The notes under the pieces are model-generated. The model was given only the letters and a program-made list of their open reading frames with translations, was not told the origin of the DNA and did no database searches. A DNA stretch of 64,000 nt from Neorhizobium petrolearium (GTDB lineage Bacteria; Pseudomonadota; Alphaproteobacteria; Rhizobiales; Rhizobiaceae), in the NCBI RefSeq assembly GCF_017873175.1, contig NZ_JAGGJW010000010.1:1-64000 (forward strand), written 5' to 3'. The position numbers and the translations under genes were made by a program. This document shows, piece after piece, positions 1 through 7,988 of this stretch (its first letter is position 1; each line of letters opens with the position of its first letter).

Positions 1-92
1 GGCACGAACTTCAGGAGAAAACTTGTTCGTCGTTTTGCTTGTCATAGACCCTACTTCTCACGAGTTGGGGTCTCCGGCAAACCCGGTGCGGT

Positions 93-599
93 TCAGAGTG
101 CATCGGCGAATGAACTCGGGTCTTCGTTCGCGTCGAACAATGGAACTGGTTTGTCAGAAACTGGTCTCGGCTTATGGCCGGGGCGGCCAGGTGAGGGCGA
201 GCTCTCGACCTCTTCGACTTCGTGATGCTGGTTCGTCGGGGAGGGGGTAAACTGTCCCATGGCACCGGATTTCGGCGCAGCTTGCAGTCTTCTGCCTTTA
301 GGAGCTTCGTCTTCTGCAGGCGGCGCCTTCATCCAACGCATGATCGCATCCAGCGCTGGTCGCAGTTGTTTCTTCAACGTTGTCGTCAGCGCTTCATCGA
401 TCCCACAATCGTGTGCGATCTGCCGCCAGTCATACCGGTTGCTCGCAAGCGCAGGCGTCTTTTTAAAGGTGATCAAACCCAGAAGGTACGGCCGTATGTT
501 CTCTACGACCCAATCCGGCGCGACGGGCGCAATACGGACATCGCAGTAGGTCGAAATCTTCTTCTGAAAATGGAGTTTGGAAAGGTCTTCGTTTGGCAT
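93..599 (-). CDS. hypothetical protein, 168 aa
   Basis: An open frame with an ATG start at 599 and no family that I recognise. The first ~95 residues look like an ordered domain (RYDWRQIAHDCGID could be a helix-turn-helix-like stretch). The last ~70 residues are rich in Pro, Ser, Lys and Glu and look disordered. It lies alone, in the same direction as the toxin-antitoxin pair further right. Its position beside toxin-antitoxin genes and an integrase remnant suggests mobile-element cargo, but no function can be given. It could also be one piece of a larger broken gene. Confidence 0.45.
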   Translation of the reverse strand: MPNEDLSKLHFQKKISTYCDVRIAPVAPDWVVENIRPYLLGLITFKKTPALASNRYDWRQIAHDCGIDEALTTTLKKQLRPALDAIMRWMKAPPAEDEAPKGRRLQAAPKSGAMGQFTPSPTNQHHEVEEVESSPSPGRPGHKPRPVSDKPVPLFDANEDPSSFADAL

Positions 600-749
600 G
601 TGTCATTCCGCAGTTTCTCGGGGCCTCAGGCCGAGGGCGTGCGGAATTAGGGGCAGACAGTTAAGAATCCGTGAAGCTGGCGAGGGCGACCCGGTAACCC
701 AACGAAGTCGTCGGGCACCCTCGGCAGGCTTTTCAAGGATTGCGCCTGC

Positions 750-1328
750 TCACTTCAATCCGGTCATGTTTCGGCGGAGCACTCCTGAAAACTTCTTCAA
801 CCTGCCTTGTTCAAGCGCGTCGACGAACGCCTCAACGGATGGGATTGTCTTACGCAGATTATGCCTCGCACTTCTGACGCTGGAGATTAGCGCTTCCGGA
901 AACGCCGCATGGAGATCGGTAAGAAAATCATCTGGCGACTTGCTGGTCACACCATGTGCGAGAAGGTTTCTTGCGGGAAAGTCCTTAAGGTTCCAGGTAA
1001 CGATGACGGACGCTTTGCCGGCGATGGCTGCCGCGAGGACATGTCGATCGTCGGGATCCGGTAGCGTGAGATCCGCAATAAACGGGCGATGGTCTTCCAC
1101 GACTGCCTCTGGGAGGACAGCGTTCATCCGGTCGCGCGTGGCTTTCAGGCGTTCGATGGACAAGCCTGGTGTGTTGGCGGCGAGATTGCGCATCCACTCA
1201 TCATGTATATCGTCGGTCCAGCGCGCCTCGACGAGACCGTCGAAGGCGCACTGGATCAGAATGTTGCGCAGGTGGAAGGGGTAGAGGACGCAGGCATCGT
1301 AGACCGCGACGGGCGGATCAGAGGCCAT
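750..1328 (-). CDS. PIN-domain toxin (VapC-like ribonuclease)
   Basis: A 192-residue protein with the layout of a PIN-domain ribonuclease. There is an early acidic residue after a hydrophobic strand (VYDACVLYP, Asp11), a mid-protein acidic helix (DDIHDEW), the conserved DPDDRHVLAAAI segment and the TWNLKDFP strand with the last acidic residue. PIN toxins of this type cleave RNA, and these acidic residues hold the metal ions. It follows an HTH-containing antitoxin gene and overlaps its end by 11 nt (1318-1328), so the two are almost certainly co-translated. The C-terminal ~50 residues extend beyond the catalytic core, as in longer PIN proteins. The RNA target cannot be inferred. Confidence 0.85.
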   Translation of the reverse strand: MASDPPVAVYDACVLYPFHLRNILIQCAFDGLVEARWTDDIHDEWMRNLAANTPGLSIERLKATRDRMNAVLPEAVVEDHRPFIADLTLPDPDDRHVLAAAIAGKASVIVTWNLKDFPARNLLAHGVTSKSPDDFLTDLHAAFPEALISSVRSARHNLRKTIPSVEAFVDALEQGRLKKFSGVLRRNMTGLK

Positions 1329-1764
1329 AGGTCTCGATCAGGTCCTCTGTGTCCTCGGCTAACGCTTCCATCGCCGTCTGTCGTTTGTCGAGCTTCGACT
1401 TCAACGTGAGCACATCCTTAAGGAGGGCGCGGCGGTGTTTGCCGACGTAGCGGAATGGCAGATCGCCCCGGTCCATGCGCAAGACGACGAGCGGGCGGGA
1501 GATGCCGAGAATGGCTGAAGCTTCACTCGGGCTCAGTTCCTGGTCCTCGGCCAGTACGGCAACCCGCTCCCCGCGCAGCATGTGCGTCAGAAGGGCTTCA
1601 ACAGCCGCGGCGGCCGAGGGCGGGATCGGGAGCTTCCGCTCCTTGCCACCTGCATCACGAACGTGGAGTTCCAGCCTGTCGCCGGCAACCATCTTTGGTA
1701 GGGGCGTCGCTATTTTTCGGTCGCGATCTGAGAGTCTGGCGAAATGAACAATCTGGCTGGCCAT
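1318..1764 (-). CDS. HTH/excisionase-type antitoxin partner of the PIN toxin
   Basis: A 148-residue protein with a central helix-turn-helix of the MerR/excisionase type (SPSEASAILGISRPLVVLRMDRGDLPFRYVG, in about residues 79-110). It is followed by a charged helical tail (SKLDKRQTAMEALAED) likely to contact the toxin. The start at 1764 is supported by an AGGAG-like site and a good upstream promoter. It is the first gene of a two-gene operon with the PIN protein, the usual antitoxin-first order. By family analogy the HTH should repress its own promoter and the tail should neutralise the toxin. It could be called an excisionase, but the overlap with a PIN gene favours an antitoxin. Confidence 0.8.
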   Translation of the reverse strand: MASQIVHFARLSDRDRKIATPLPKMVAGDRLELHVRDAGGKERKLPIPPSAAAAVEALLTHMLRGERVAVLAEDQELSPSEASAILGISRPLVVLRMDRGDLPFRYVGKHRRALLKDVLTLKSKLDKRQTAMEALAEDTEDLIETYGL

Positions 1765-1785
1765 GACGATATCTCCTTAGTCGTC

Positions 1786-1814
1786 AATATAGCGAACAAG
1801 GCCTCTAACTGCAA
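1786..1814 (-). promoter_or_regulatory. sigma70-type promoter of the PIN toxin-antitoxin operon
   Basis: Reading the minus strand, TTGCAG (1814-1809) and TATATT (1791-1786) are separated by exactly 17 nt. This would start transcription near 1779, about 15 nt before the antitoxin ATG at 1764. The site is therefore well placed for self-repression by the HTH antitoxin. Confidence 0.55.
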
Positions 1815-1901
1815 TAACTGAAAGTGCGGGTTGGTTGCAATGGTTGTAATGGAGGGGCCGTTCTTCGGAACGCTGGTTCGATTCCCATCAAGGCGAGCAG
1901 A

Positions 1902-2834
1902 CTACGAAAGACGTTCGCGACAGCTCACCTCGACCAGCTCCTGCAGAACCTTCACTCGTTCAACCGACCAACCAAGCACTTCCGCACTGATCTCATAGTT
2001 TGGTGAATACCGAGCTTCGACGTAAGCCCGCGACAGGAGCTCGAACCGCCGGCGAGCGATCCGGTCGTCTCGCGGCCATGCTTCGATCAACCGCTTGTCC
2101 AGATCTTCGGCCTTCGAGCGCAGCACCTTAATACGGTGCGATTTCGGGCTGTAGAGCGTTAGCGTCAGTAGAAGGCAATGATAGAGCCGTTCCGTAGCCT
2201 GATGAAGGTCGAAGGCGGCATGATTGGGCATTCCATCGACGATCGCGTTTTGTCCCTGCTTCAACCAGTACGATGCATCAGGAAACCATTTCTCGAAATA
2301 CCGCCGCGCCTCCGCATTGGCCTCGTCTGTCGTCAGCGTCTTCGGCTGGGCGAGGGGATGACCCTCTTCCTCATAGAGGACCTTTCCGTCCTTGGCGATA
2401 TCGACGAAAAAGGGCCGGCCGCGCGACAGTTGGTCGTTGACGTCATGCAGGCTATGGACGATCGGAATCACCGGCGTTTCGATCCGGTGGGCAATCTGTT
2501 CCTGCAGAAAGCGTTCATCGAGCGAAAGCCATAGTTCCTGTTCCTGCGCAAAGCTCTCGGAATTGACGACGATCAGCAGATCATAATCCGAGCGATAGCC
2601 ACTCAGCCGGTCTTCCACCCAGTCGCCGCGTGCGTAAGAACCGTAGAGGATGACCTTGAGGATCTTGCCATTCGCTTTCTTTGCGGACTGCTTGGTTGAT
2701 CGAAACTGCTCGACCTCGAAAAAGATGATCTCAAGCACGCGGGCAAGTTCCCGCCGTTTGCTGGCCGGCAGATGATCAAGAGTGTCGGTCAGTGTCAAAG
2801 CCACATCAAAGCCTTTGGTGGGAATCGAATCCAT
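1902..2834 (-). CDS. fused nucleotidyltransferase (MNT)-HEPN protein
   Basis: A ~310-residue single chain that joins the two halves of an MNT/HEPN pair. The N-terminal half has the nucleotidyltransferase signature GSYARG (about residues 65-70 from this start), followed by SDYDLLIV with two metal-binding aspartates. The C-terminal ~130 residues form a helical HEPN-like domain with HQATERLYHCLL and the RAYVEARYSPNY segment near the end, where HEPN ribonucleases carry their Arg-containing motif. In stand-alone pairs the MNT protein adenylylates and silences the HEPN toxin. Here both would act in cis. The ATG at 2834 is preferred, but GTG 2861 or TTG 2864, next to an AAGG, would add ten residues. 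Confidence 0.75.
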   Translation of the reverse strand: MDSIPTKGFDVALTLTDTLDHLPASKRRELARVLEIIFFEVEQFRSTKQSAKKANGKILKVILYGSYARGDWVEDRLSGYRSDYDLLIVVNSESFAQEQELWLSLDERFLQEQIAHRIETPVIPIVHSLHDVNDQLSRGRPFFVDIAKDGKVLYEEEGHPLAQPKTLTTDEANAEARRYFEKWFPDASYWLKQGQNAIVDGMPNHAAFDLHQATERLYHCLLLTLTLYSPKSHRIKVLRSKAEDLDKRLIEAWPRDDRIARRRFELLSRAYVEARYSPNYEISAEVLGWSVERVKVLQELVEVSCRERLS

Positions 2835-3082
2835 GGTAACGGTTCGCCCGATAATTATCACCAAAACCTTCTAGCGAAGCCTTATCAAGAATGCGATCTG
2901 TAAGTGAAATTAGAGCATGCTGTGTTTCGGCGTGGAATATTGGCTCTGACACAATCTCGATGATGTTTTGGGCGCATCGTCAACTTAACGAAAAACTGGA
3001 ATCCGATGTGCGATGACGGGCGATGACCCACTTGGGGACGCCAAAGCGGGCATTCACGGTTAGGTCCGCGCCGCGCCGGAGG

Positions 3083-3811
3083 TCAATTGGTTCGCGGGTT
3101 CGAGATCAGTGCCCCATTACTCCACCGCTCACCAAGCCACAGGATGAGCATCAGCAGGAAGGGATTCACCAGTTGCAGCAAGACGACCACGGCCGTGCTC
3201 AAGCCAAAATTGAGGAACAGCAACAGCGGGGCCGCCAAGACGATGTGAACAATGATCCCGCCAGCCACAAGGAGCGCGAGCGCGCCGTAGCTCATTCGGC
3301 CTGGACCGAAGCAGGCGCAGATAATCCACACGGCCAGAGCCGCGAATAGTAATGAAGTGAAAAATCCTCCGCCGAAGTTACCCGCAAGCGCGGCCGCCAT
3401 ATGTACCAGGGCGTTGATGATTATGATGCTGTAGACAGAAAGCCCGACAAGCGGGTGTCGTCGGCTCAGCAGGGCTGCAATGGGAGCCGCGACCCAAAAC
3501 GCAGTTACATTGACTGCAAGGAAAAACACAGGTGGGATCGGGCAGTTCGGATAAGGCGGCAAACCGAGCTGTGCGCAAAACATGCCCGGAAATGCATGGA
3601 ATGTCCCAAACAGATCGATGCCGTATTCTTCGAAGTTGTGAAGCAGGTAGGCCGCCATCCCGAGCCAGGATAACCACACCCAGTCATGCCATCGCGAGCG
3701 GCTTGGATCGCTCCGGAGACAGTGGGTTGCAAAAAGCAGGACCACCAGGACGATTGCGCCAACCCCGCCAATCCAAGGAAAGGCGATGTCGAACCAGTGC
3801 CAGTAATACAT
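3083..3811 (-). CDS. HXXEE-domain integral membrane protein
   Basis: A 242-residue protein with about seven hydrophobic segments. The family signature H-x-x-E-E is visible as LLHNFEEYGID (His58, Glu61, Glu62), in or beside a membrane helix. HXXEE proteins are a family of small bacterial membrane proteins of unknown biochemical role; the conserved His/Glu residues suggest metal or proton chemistry. The gene stands alone between the MNT-HEPN gene and an integrase remnant and has no obvious partner. The identification rests on the motif and the hydrophobic pattern. Confidence 0.7.
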   Translation of the reverse strand: MYYWHWFDIAFPWIGGVGAIVLVVLLFATHCLRSDPSRSRWHDWVWLSWLGMAAYLLHNFEEYGIDLFGTFHAFPGMFCAQLGLPPYPNCPIPPVFFLAVNVTAFWVAAPIAALLSRRHPLVGLSVYSIIIINALVHMAAALAGNFGGGFFTSLLFAALAVWIICACFGPGRMSYGALALLVAGGIIVHIVLAAPLLLFLNFGLSTAVVVLLQLVNPFLLMLILWLGERWSNGALISNPRTN

Positions 3812-3981
3812 GGCGGCCCTCCCGGGGACAACAGATCGAATCCAACTCCAGTGATCCCAGAGCGTTATCGCACCTCGGAGCGAAACTGGACCGTGTCAAT
3901 ACCGGACCGGTGAATTGCGATCTGCGGAAACCCCGCTTTCCCCAAGGTAGACTGAACAGCAAACGTATCCTGGGAGCCGAC

Positions 3982-4011
3982 GCGGTCACCCAGGATAGAT
4001 CGGGTGACCGC
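3982..4011 (-). terminator. 10-bp perfect inverted repeat downstream of the integrase remnant
   Basis: GCGGTCACCC (3982-3991) pairs exactly with GGGTGACCGC (4002-4011) around a 10-nt loop. It lies just past the stop codon of the recombinase fragment on the same strand, so a transcription terminator is the simplest reading. There is no clear U tract. Because it abuts a recombinase end, a recombination-site half is an alternative. Confidence 0.4.
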
Positions 4012-4018
4012 TTCAATG

Positions 4019-4258
4019 TCAGATTTTAGTTCGCCCGGCTAACAGCAGCGCATCCTCGACGTCGATGCCGAGATGCCGGACGGTGTTGCCGATCTTGGAG
4101 TGGCCAAGCAGGATCTGAATGGTGCGGAAATTTCCTGTCGCATTGTATATCATTGACGCCTTCGTGCGACGAAGCGAGTGAGTGCCATACTCCTCTGGAC
4201 GCAGACCAATCGCGCTCACCCATTCGTCAACCAAGCGAGCGTAATGCCCCAGCCGTCC
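4019..4258 (-). pseudogene. 3' remnant of a tyrosine recombinase (phage-type integrase)
   Basis: This frame encodes only the C-terminal catalytic end of a tyrosine recombinase. It has GTHSLRRTKA (the H-x-x-R box) and QILLGHSKIGNTVRHLGID. It reads upstream without a proper start (GHYARLVDEWV) to a stop at 4259-4261, so the 5' end is lost. The nucleophile position, normally TVRYLG in this family, reads TVRHLG: a His codon (CAT) stands where Tyr (TAT) is expected. It is therefore both truncated and catalytically dead. It marks an old integration or deletion at the left end of the window. Confidence 0.8.
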
Positions 4259-4412
4259 TCATCGTTGTCCTTGGGTGCGTTCCCGCCCCCCAAAGCTGCC
4301 GTCTGTTTCGCGACCGCAGTCTTCAGCCGAGGCAATCCCTAGACCTTTTTCGAGGTGCCGATAACATCCCGGCGGAGCTGCCTTTTGGCAGGGCGAGATG
4401 TGAGGCTCAGAC

Positions 4413-5306
4413 CTACGTCGCCGAATAGTTCATGTCTCTCAGGTCGTCGAGCAAGCTTGGCCCCTCCGGCGCCCAACCCAGCTTCTTCCGCGTCAGTGTG
4501 CTCGAAGCAGTGATGTCCGCCGACGCGAACATGGCGAACCAGCCGAAATGGGCTTTCGCCTTTTCTTTCGCAAGCGAGACGGTGGACAGCCCGAGCCCGG
4601 TGGCCACGACATTGGCGATATCGCGCACGGCAACCCCCTCTTCCGCTACCGCATTGTAGCGGGCGCCAGGTTCGCCGCGAAGGAGAGCCAGAACGTAAAG
4701 CTTTGCCACATCGCTCACGTGACCTGCGGCCCAGCGGTTGGCGCCATGATCGACACAGGCGACGACGCCCTTCTCGCGCGCCATTTCGATATAGGGCGAG
4801 ATCAGACCTTGTTTGACAGTGTCGTGCACCTGCGGAAGCCGAACGACGCCCAGGTTGACGCCGGCTTCGAGTTGTTCCTGGCCAGCCAGTTCCGAGGCTA
4901 TGCGTGGATTGGCATGATGAGCGTCGAACACATCCTCGCGTGCGGGTTCGCCATTGCCCGGGTCGCCAATGCCGACGCCCGAAGTGATGAGCAGCGGCCG
5001 GTCCGATCCCTTCAGGACGGCCCCGAGCGCGGCAATGACGCGTCGGTCCTTTTCGCAATTGGCCACGAAATTCGTAAAGTCATGATCGAACGCCGTATGA
5101 ATGACGGCGTCGGCATTCTCGGCTCCTTTCGACAGGGCAAGAGGATCTTCCAATGTCCCGCGATAAGCGGATGCACCGACACTCATCAGTTCTTTCGCTC
5201 CAAGGTCGGAACGGGTGAGGCCGACCACTTCATGGCCTGAGGCCTTGAGTTCGCGAAGGATACGGGATCCTATGAACCCGGTGGCACCTGTTAGAAAAAC
5301 ACGCAT
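4413..5306 (-). CDS. SDR-family NAD(P)-dependent epimerase/reductase
   Basis: A 297-residue extended/atypical short-chain dehydrogenase. The N-terminal Rossmann motif TGATGFIGSR begins at residue 6 and gives the glycine pattern G7-x-x-G10-x-x-G13. The central NADAVIHTAFDHDF segment is typical of NAD-dependent epimerase-like proteins acting on small substrates. The start is set at 5306 because AGGAGAT lies just upstream on the minus strand; a longer frame to 5342 adds 12 unlikely residues. The gene is divergent from the XRE/MmyB regulator at 5401, and such pairs usually mean the regulator controls the SDR. Substrate unknown. Confidence 0.85.
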   Translation of the reverse strand: MRVFLTGATGFIGSRILRELKASGHEVVGLTRSDLGAKELMSVGASAYRGTLEDPLALSKGAENADAVIHTAFDHDFTNFVANCEKDRRVIAALGAVLKGSDRPLLITSGVGIGDPGNGEPAREDVFDAHHANPRIASELAGQEQLEAGVNLGVVRLPQVHDTVKQGLISPYIEMAREKGVVACVDHGANRWAAGHVSDVAKLYVLALLRGEPGARYNAVAEEGVAVRDIANVVATGLGLSTVSLAKEKAKAHFGWFAMFASADITASSTLTRKKLGWAPEGPSLLDDLRDMNYSAT

Positions 5307-5400
5307 GGGAATCTCCTGCATTGACGTATCAGGCGATCTCATGAAAAATTGTCCTGTTAAAGTCGTGACATTATCCTAGTATAACCATCAACAGGATCGC

Positions 5401-6231
5401 ATGAGCGAGAACACGTCTGAAAACGCTCTTGGCACATTCCTGCGCGACCGGCGCATGCGCCTCGATCCGGCTACATTCGGCTTCCCCGTCGGACGCCGGC
5501 GTACGCCAGGCCTGCGCCGCGAAGAAGTCGCCCAGCGCGCCAATATAAGCCCGACCTGGTATACTTGGCTGGAGCAGGGGCGGGGCGGGTCACCTTCCGC
5601 CCATGTGCTCGATCGCATTGCAAAGGGACTGATGCTGACCGAGCCCGAGCGTGATCATCTGTATATTCTCGCTTTCGGTCATCCTCCCGAGCCGCGTTAC
5701 CACCAGCGAGAAAGCATCACGCCGCGGCTGCAACACGTGCTGGAGGCCATGCCCTTCAGTCCTGCCATCATCAGGACGGCGACATGGGATGTGGTGGCGT
5801 GGAACAAGGCTGCGACCGTAATTCTGACGGACTACGCCAAGCTGCCGAAGGAGCGGCGCAACATCCTTCGCATGATGTTCTCCGACGAACGCGTACGTGC
5901 TGCGCAGGACGACTGGCGCAACGTCGCCCGTTATGTCGTTGGCGCGTTTCGGGCCGACGCCGCGCGGGCCGGCGCCGGGGTGGAAATCCGCCAGTTGGTT
6001 GATGAACTCTGCGCCAGCAGCCCGGAATTCAGGGCGATGTGGGCCAACAACGAGATCACAGGCACGCGCGAAGGCATCAAGCGCCTTCACCACCCTGACC
6101 TTGGAGTGATCGAGCTGGAGTTCTCGACCTTCGCGGTGGAAGGCCGGTCCGACCTCAACATGATGGTCTACAGTCCGGCAAACCCAGAGGTGATGGAGCA
6201 ATTTCGCTCGCTGATTGCCAAGGCTCGCTGA
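5401..6231 (+). CDS. XRE-family regulator with MmyB-like ligand-binding domain
   Basis: A 276-residue transcription factor. Residues ~8-75 form a Cro/C1-type helix-turn-helix with the family landmark PGLRREEVAQRANIS followed by WYTWLEQGR. The remaining ~190 residues match the MmyB-like domain, a PAS-like pocket (ATWDVVAWNKAA, MWANNEI, HPDLGVIELEF). Members often control an adjacent, divergently transcribed dehydrogenase, as here. AGGA lies just upstream of the ATG. The ligand cannot be inferred. Confidence 0.9.
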   Translation: MSENTSENALGTFLRDRRMRLDPATFGFPVGRRRTPGLRREEVAQRANISPTWYTWLEQGRGGSPSAHVLDRIAKGLMLTEPERDHLYILAFGHPPEPRYHQRESITPRLQHVLEAMPFSPAIIRTATWDVVAWNKAATVILTDYAKLPKERRNILRMMFSDERVRAAQDDWRNVARYVVGAFRADAARAGAGVEIRQLVDELCASSPEFRAMWANNEITGTREGIKRLHHPDLGVIELEFSTFAVEGRSDLNMMVYSPANPEVMEQFRSLIAKAR

Positions 6232-6332
6232 GCCTACGATGACGGGATTAGTCGCACGAAAAGAAGGTGCGGAATTCATAATGTGGGATGCGGTGGGCCA
6301 TGAAGCTAACAGCCGCCATTCCACGGAAACAT

Positions 6333-6344
6333 CGGGGCGCCCCG
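6333..6344. terminator. 12-bp palindrome between convergent genes
   Basis: CGGGGCGCCCCG is a perfect palindrome followed by GTTTT on the plus strand. It lies in the 116-bp gap between the convergent ends of the MmyB-type regulator (6231) and the sorbosone dehydrogenase (6348). It is a plausible terminator for the plus-strand gene, although the tight hairpin has almost no loop. Confidence 0.3.
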
Positions 6345-6347
6345 TTT

Positions 6348-7649
6348 TCAGGCGCCGGTGACGCGCCAGATGGCGTCGCCCACATCGTCTGCCATCAATA
6401 CGGCGCCGTCGGCCGCCAGCGCCACCCCGACCGGGCGGCCATAGGAATAGTTCTCGTCCGCCGACAGGAAATCGGTAAGAATTTCGCGCGGCATTCCCAC
6501 GGGTTTGCCCTTCTCGAAAGCGACAAACGCCAGCTTATAGCCCGAGAGCTTGGAGCGGTTCCACGACCCGTGCTGACCGATGGCCATGCCCGCAGGAAAG
6601 CCCGGCAGCGTCCCTTCGGGCAGCCAGCAAAGGCCGAGTGATGCCGTGTGGCCGCCCAAGGCATAATCCGGCTGCAGCGCAGAGGCCACCTTGGCATCGT
6701 CCTGCGGCACACGATCATCCACCACCCGGTTCCAGTAGCAATAAGGCCAGCCATAAAACCCGCCATCGCGTACCGATGTCAGATAATCGGGCGGCGTCTC
6801 GTCGCCCAACCCGTCACGCTCATTGACAACCGTCCAAAGCACTCCACTCTCGGGTTCCCAAGCCATGCCCACAGGATTGCGCAAGCCACTGGCAAAAATC
6901 CGGGATTGCCCCGATTTCAGGTCATATTCGTGAATGCAGGCGCGGTTTTCCTCCGCGGCCATGCCTGCGTCGCCGATATTGCTCAGTGACCCGACAGCTA
7001 CGTAAAGCTTGGTGCCATCCTTGCTGGCAATCAGATTACGCGTCCAATGTCCGCCAGGCACCAGATCCATCAGTTTTTTGGCCGGCTTGCTGATTCTCGT
7101 CGCGCCTGCCTCATAGGGATAGGCCAAAAGCGCGTCGCTGGTGCCGACAAAAAGCGTCTCCCCGACTAGGGCGATGCCGAAAGGCTGCCGCACATTTTCG
7201 ATGTAGGCGTGACGTTCTTCGGCCACTCCGTCGCCGTCGGTATCGCGCAGCAGCGTTACGCGGTTGGGGCTGTCGCCGGAAGCGCCCGCCCGCCGCATCG
7301 TGGCTGACATGGCATGGTCGAACAAAGTGCGCGGATTTCCACGTTCGCCCATGGATTCCGCCACCAGCACATCGCCATTGGGCAGTACATGTACATTGCG
7401 TGGATGCACCAGACCCCGCGCAAAAGCATTGACCTTAACCCCGGCGGCCGTTGTCGGTTTGTGCTCGCCTTCCCAGCCCTTGGCCGTCGGCATCTTCAAC
7501 GTCGGTATCTTACCCTGCGGTTTGGCCACCGGAATGACTGGCGTCGTGCCATAAACAGGCTGCCTCGGGCCATCCGCCGAATGACGAATGGCAATAGCGC
7601 CTCGGCCGACAAAGGCCACAAAGCGGGCGAAGAGAGAAGGATCGGCCAT
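6348..7649 (-). CDS. PQQ-type sorbosone/glucose dehydrogenase family protein
   Basis: A 433-residue beta-propeller protein of the L-sorbosone dehydrogenase/soluble aldose dehydrogenase type. Family signatures are VHPRNVHVLPNGDVLVAES, RDTDGDGVAEER, VRQPFGIAL, SGLRNPVGMAWEP, HGSWNRSKLSGYK and SYGRPVGVALAADG near the C-terminus. Such enzymes oxidise sugar aldehydes using PQQ, normally in the periplasm. I see no clean cleavable signal peptide; a short hydrophobic stretch (FARFVAFVGRGAIAI) follows the start, so location is unsure. It is monocistronic and convergent with the MmyB-type regulator. Confidence 0.85.
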   Translation of the reverse strand: MADPSLFARFVAFVGRGAIAIRHSADGPRQPVYGTTPVIPVAKPQGKIPTLKMPTAKGWEGEHKPTTAAGVKVNAFARGLVHPRNVHVLPNGDVLVAESMGERGNPRTLFDHAMSATMRRAGASGDSPNRVTLLRDTDGDGVAEERHAYIENVRQPFGIALVGETLFVGTSDALLAYPYEAGATRISKPAKKLMDLVPGGHWTRNLIASKDGTKLYVAVGSLSNIGDAGMAAEENRACIHEYDLKSGQSRIFASGLRNPVGMAWEPESGVLWTVVNERDGLGDETPPDYLTSVRDGGFYGWPYCYWNRVVDDRVPQDDAKVASALQPDYALGGHTASLGLCWLPEGTLPGFPAGMAIGQHGSWNRSKLSGYKLAFVAFEKGKPVGMPREILTDFLSADENYSYGRPVGVALAADGAVLMADDVGDAIWRVTGA

Positions 7650-7988
7650 CGGTCGCCTCCAGAATAGTGAGGAAAAGTCAGGAGAAGCCCAGACGCTAAA
7701 GCCTTTGCGCGGCCAACACTAGAGGGCGGTGCGAAAATTTTAAAAGGGAAGGAGAGTGTTCGGGCAAATCTGGGTGATCGACTTCGATCCTCGCATCGTC
7801 GATCCCGGGTTGGGCCTGTCGTACCCTTGTCTTTCGTGGGCCGGGACCGTTTCCTTCAGTGCGTTCCGTCCGCTGTTCGCGAAGCTTCTTTCTCGGATCG
7901 AGAGCGCGAATGAACGCCGCTGTTGTTTTTTGGGGTTCCGAGCGGAGAAAATTTTGTGAACTATCAGCATCTATCGACCGTTTCGCGG
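7650..7988. other. gene-poor gap of 339 bp
   Basis: This stretch lies between the start of the sorbosone dehydrogenase and the end of the GntR gene. Short open frames exist on both strands (about 67-76 codons), but neither has a convincing ribosome site or family signature. The part near 7650-7740 presumably holds the sorbosone dehydrogenase promoter. I see no clear repeat or RNA gene. Confidence 0.4.

Noticed and set aside
1869-1893. tRNA T-arm-like string (GGTTCGATTCC) suggesting a tRNA 3' end as integration site
   Set aside because: The arms flanking the loop do not form a five-pair stem, and no acceptor or anticodon arm can be built around it.
5352-5396. TCCTGTT / AACAGGA inverted repeat between the SDR and MmyB-type genes
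   Set aside because: The right arm doubles as the ribosome-binding site of the regulator and the arms are 31 bp apart, so a chance match is likely.
7740-7970. Short open frames on both strands in the gap before the sorbosone dehydrogenase
   Set aside because: No ribosome site, no recognisable family, and both strands are equally open.
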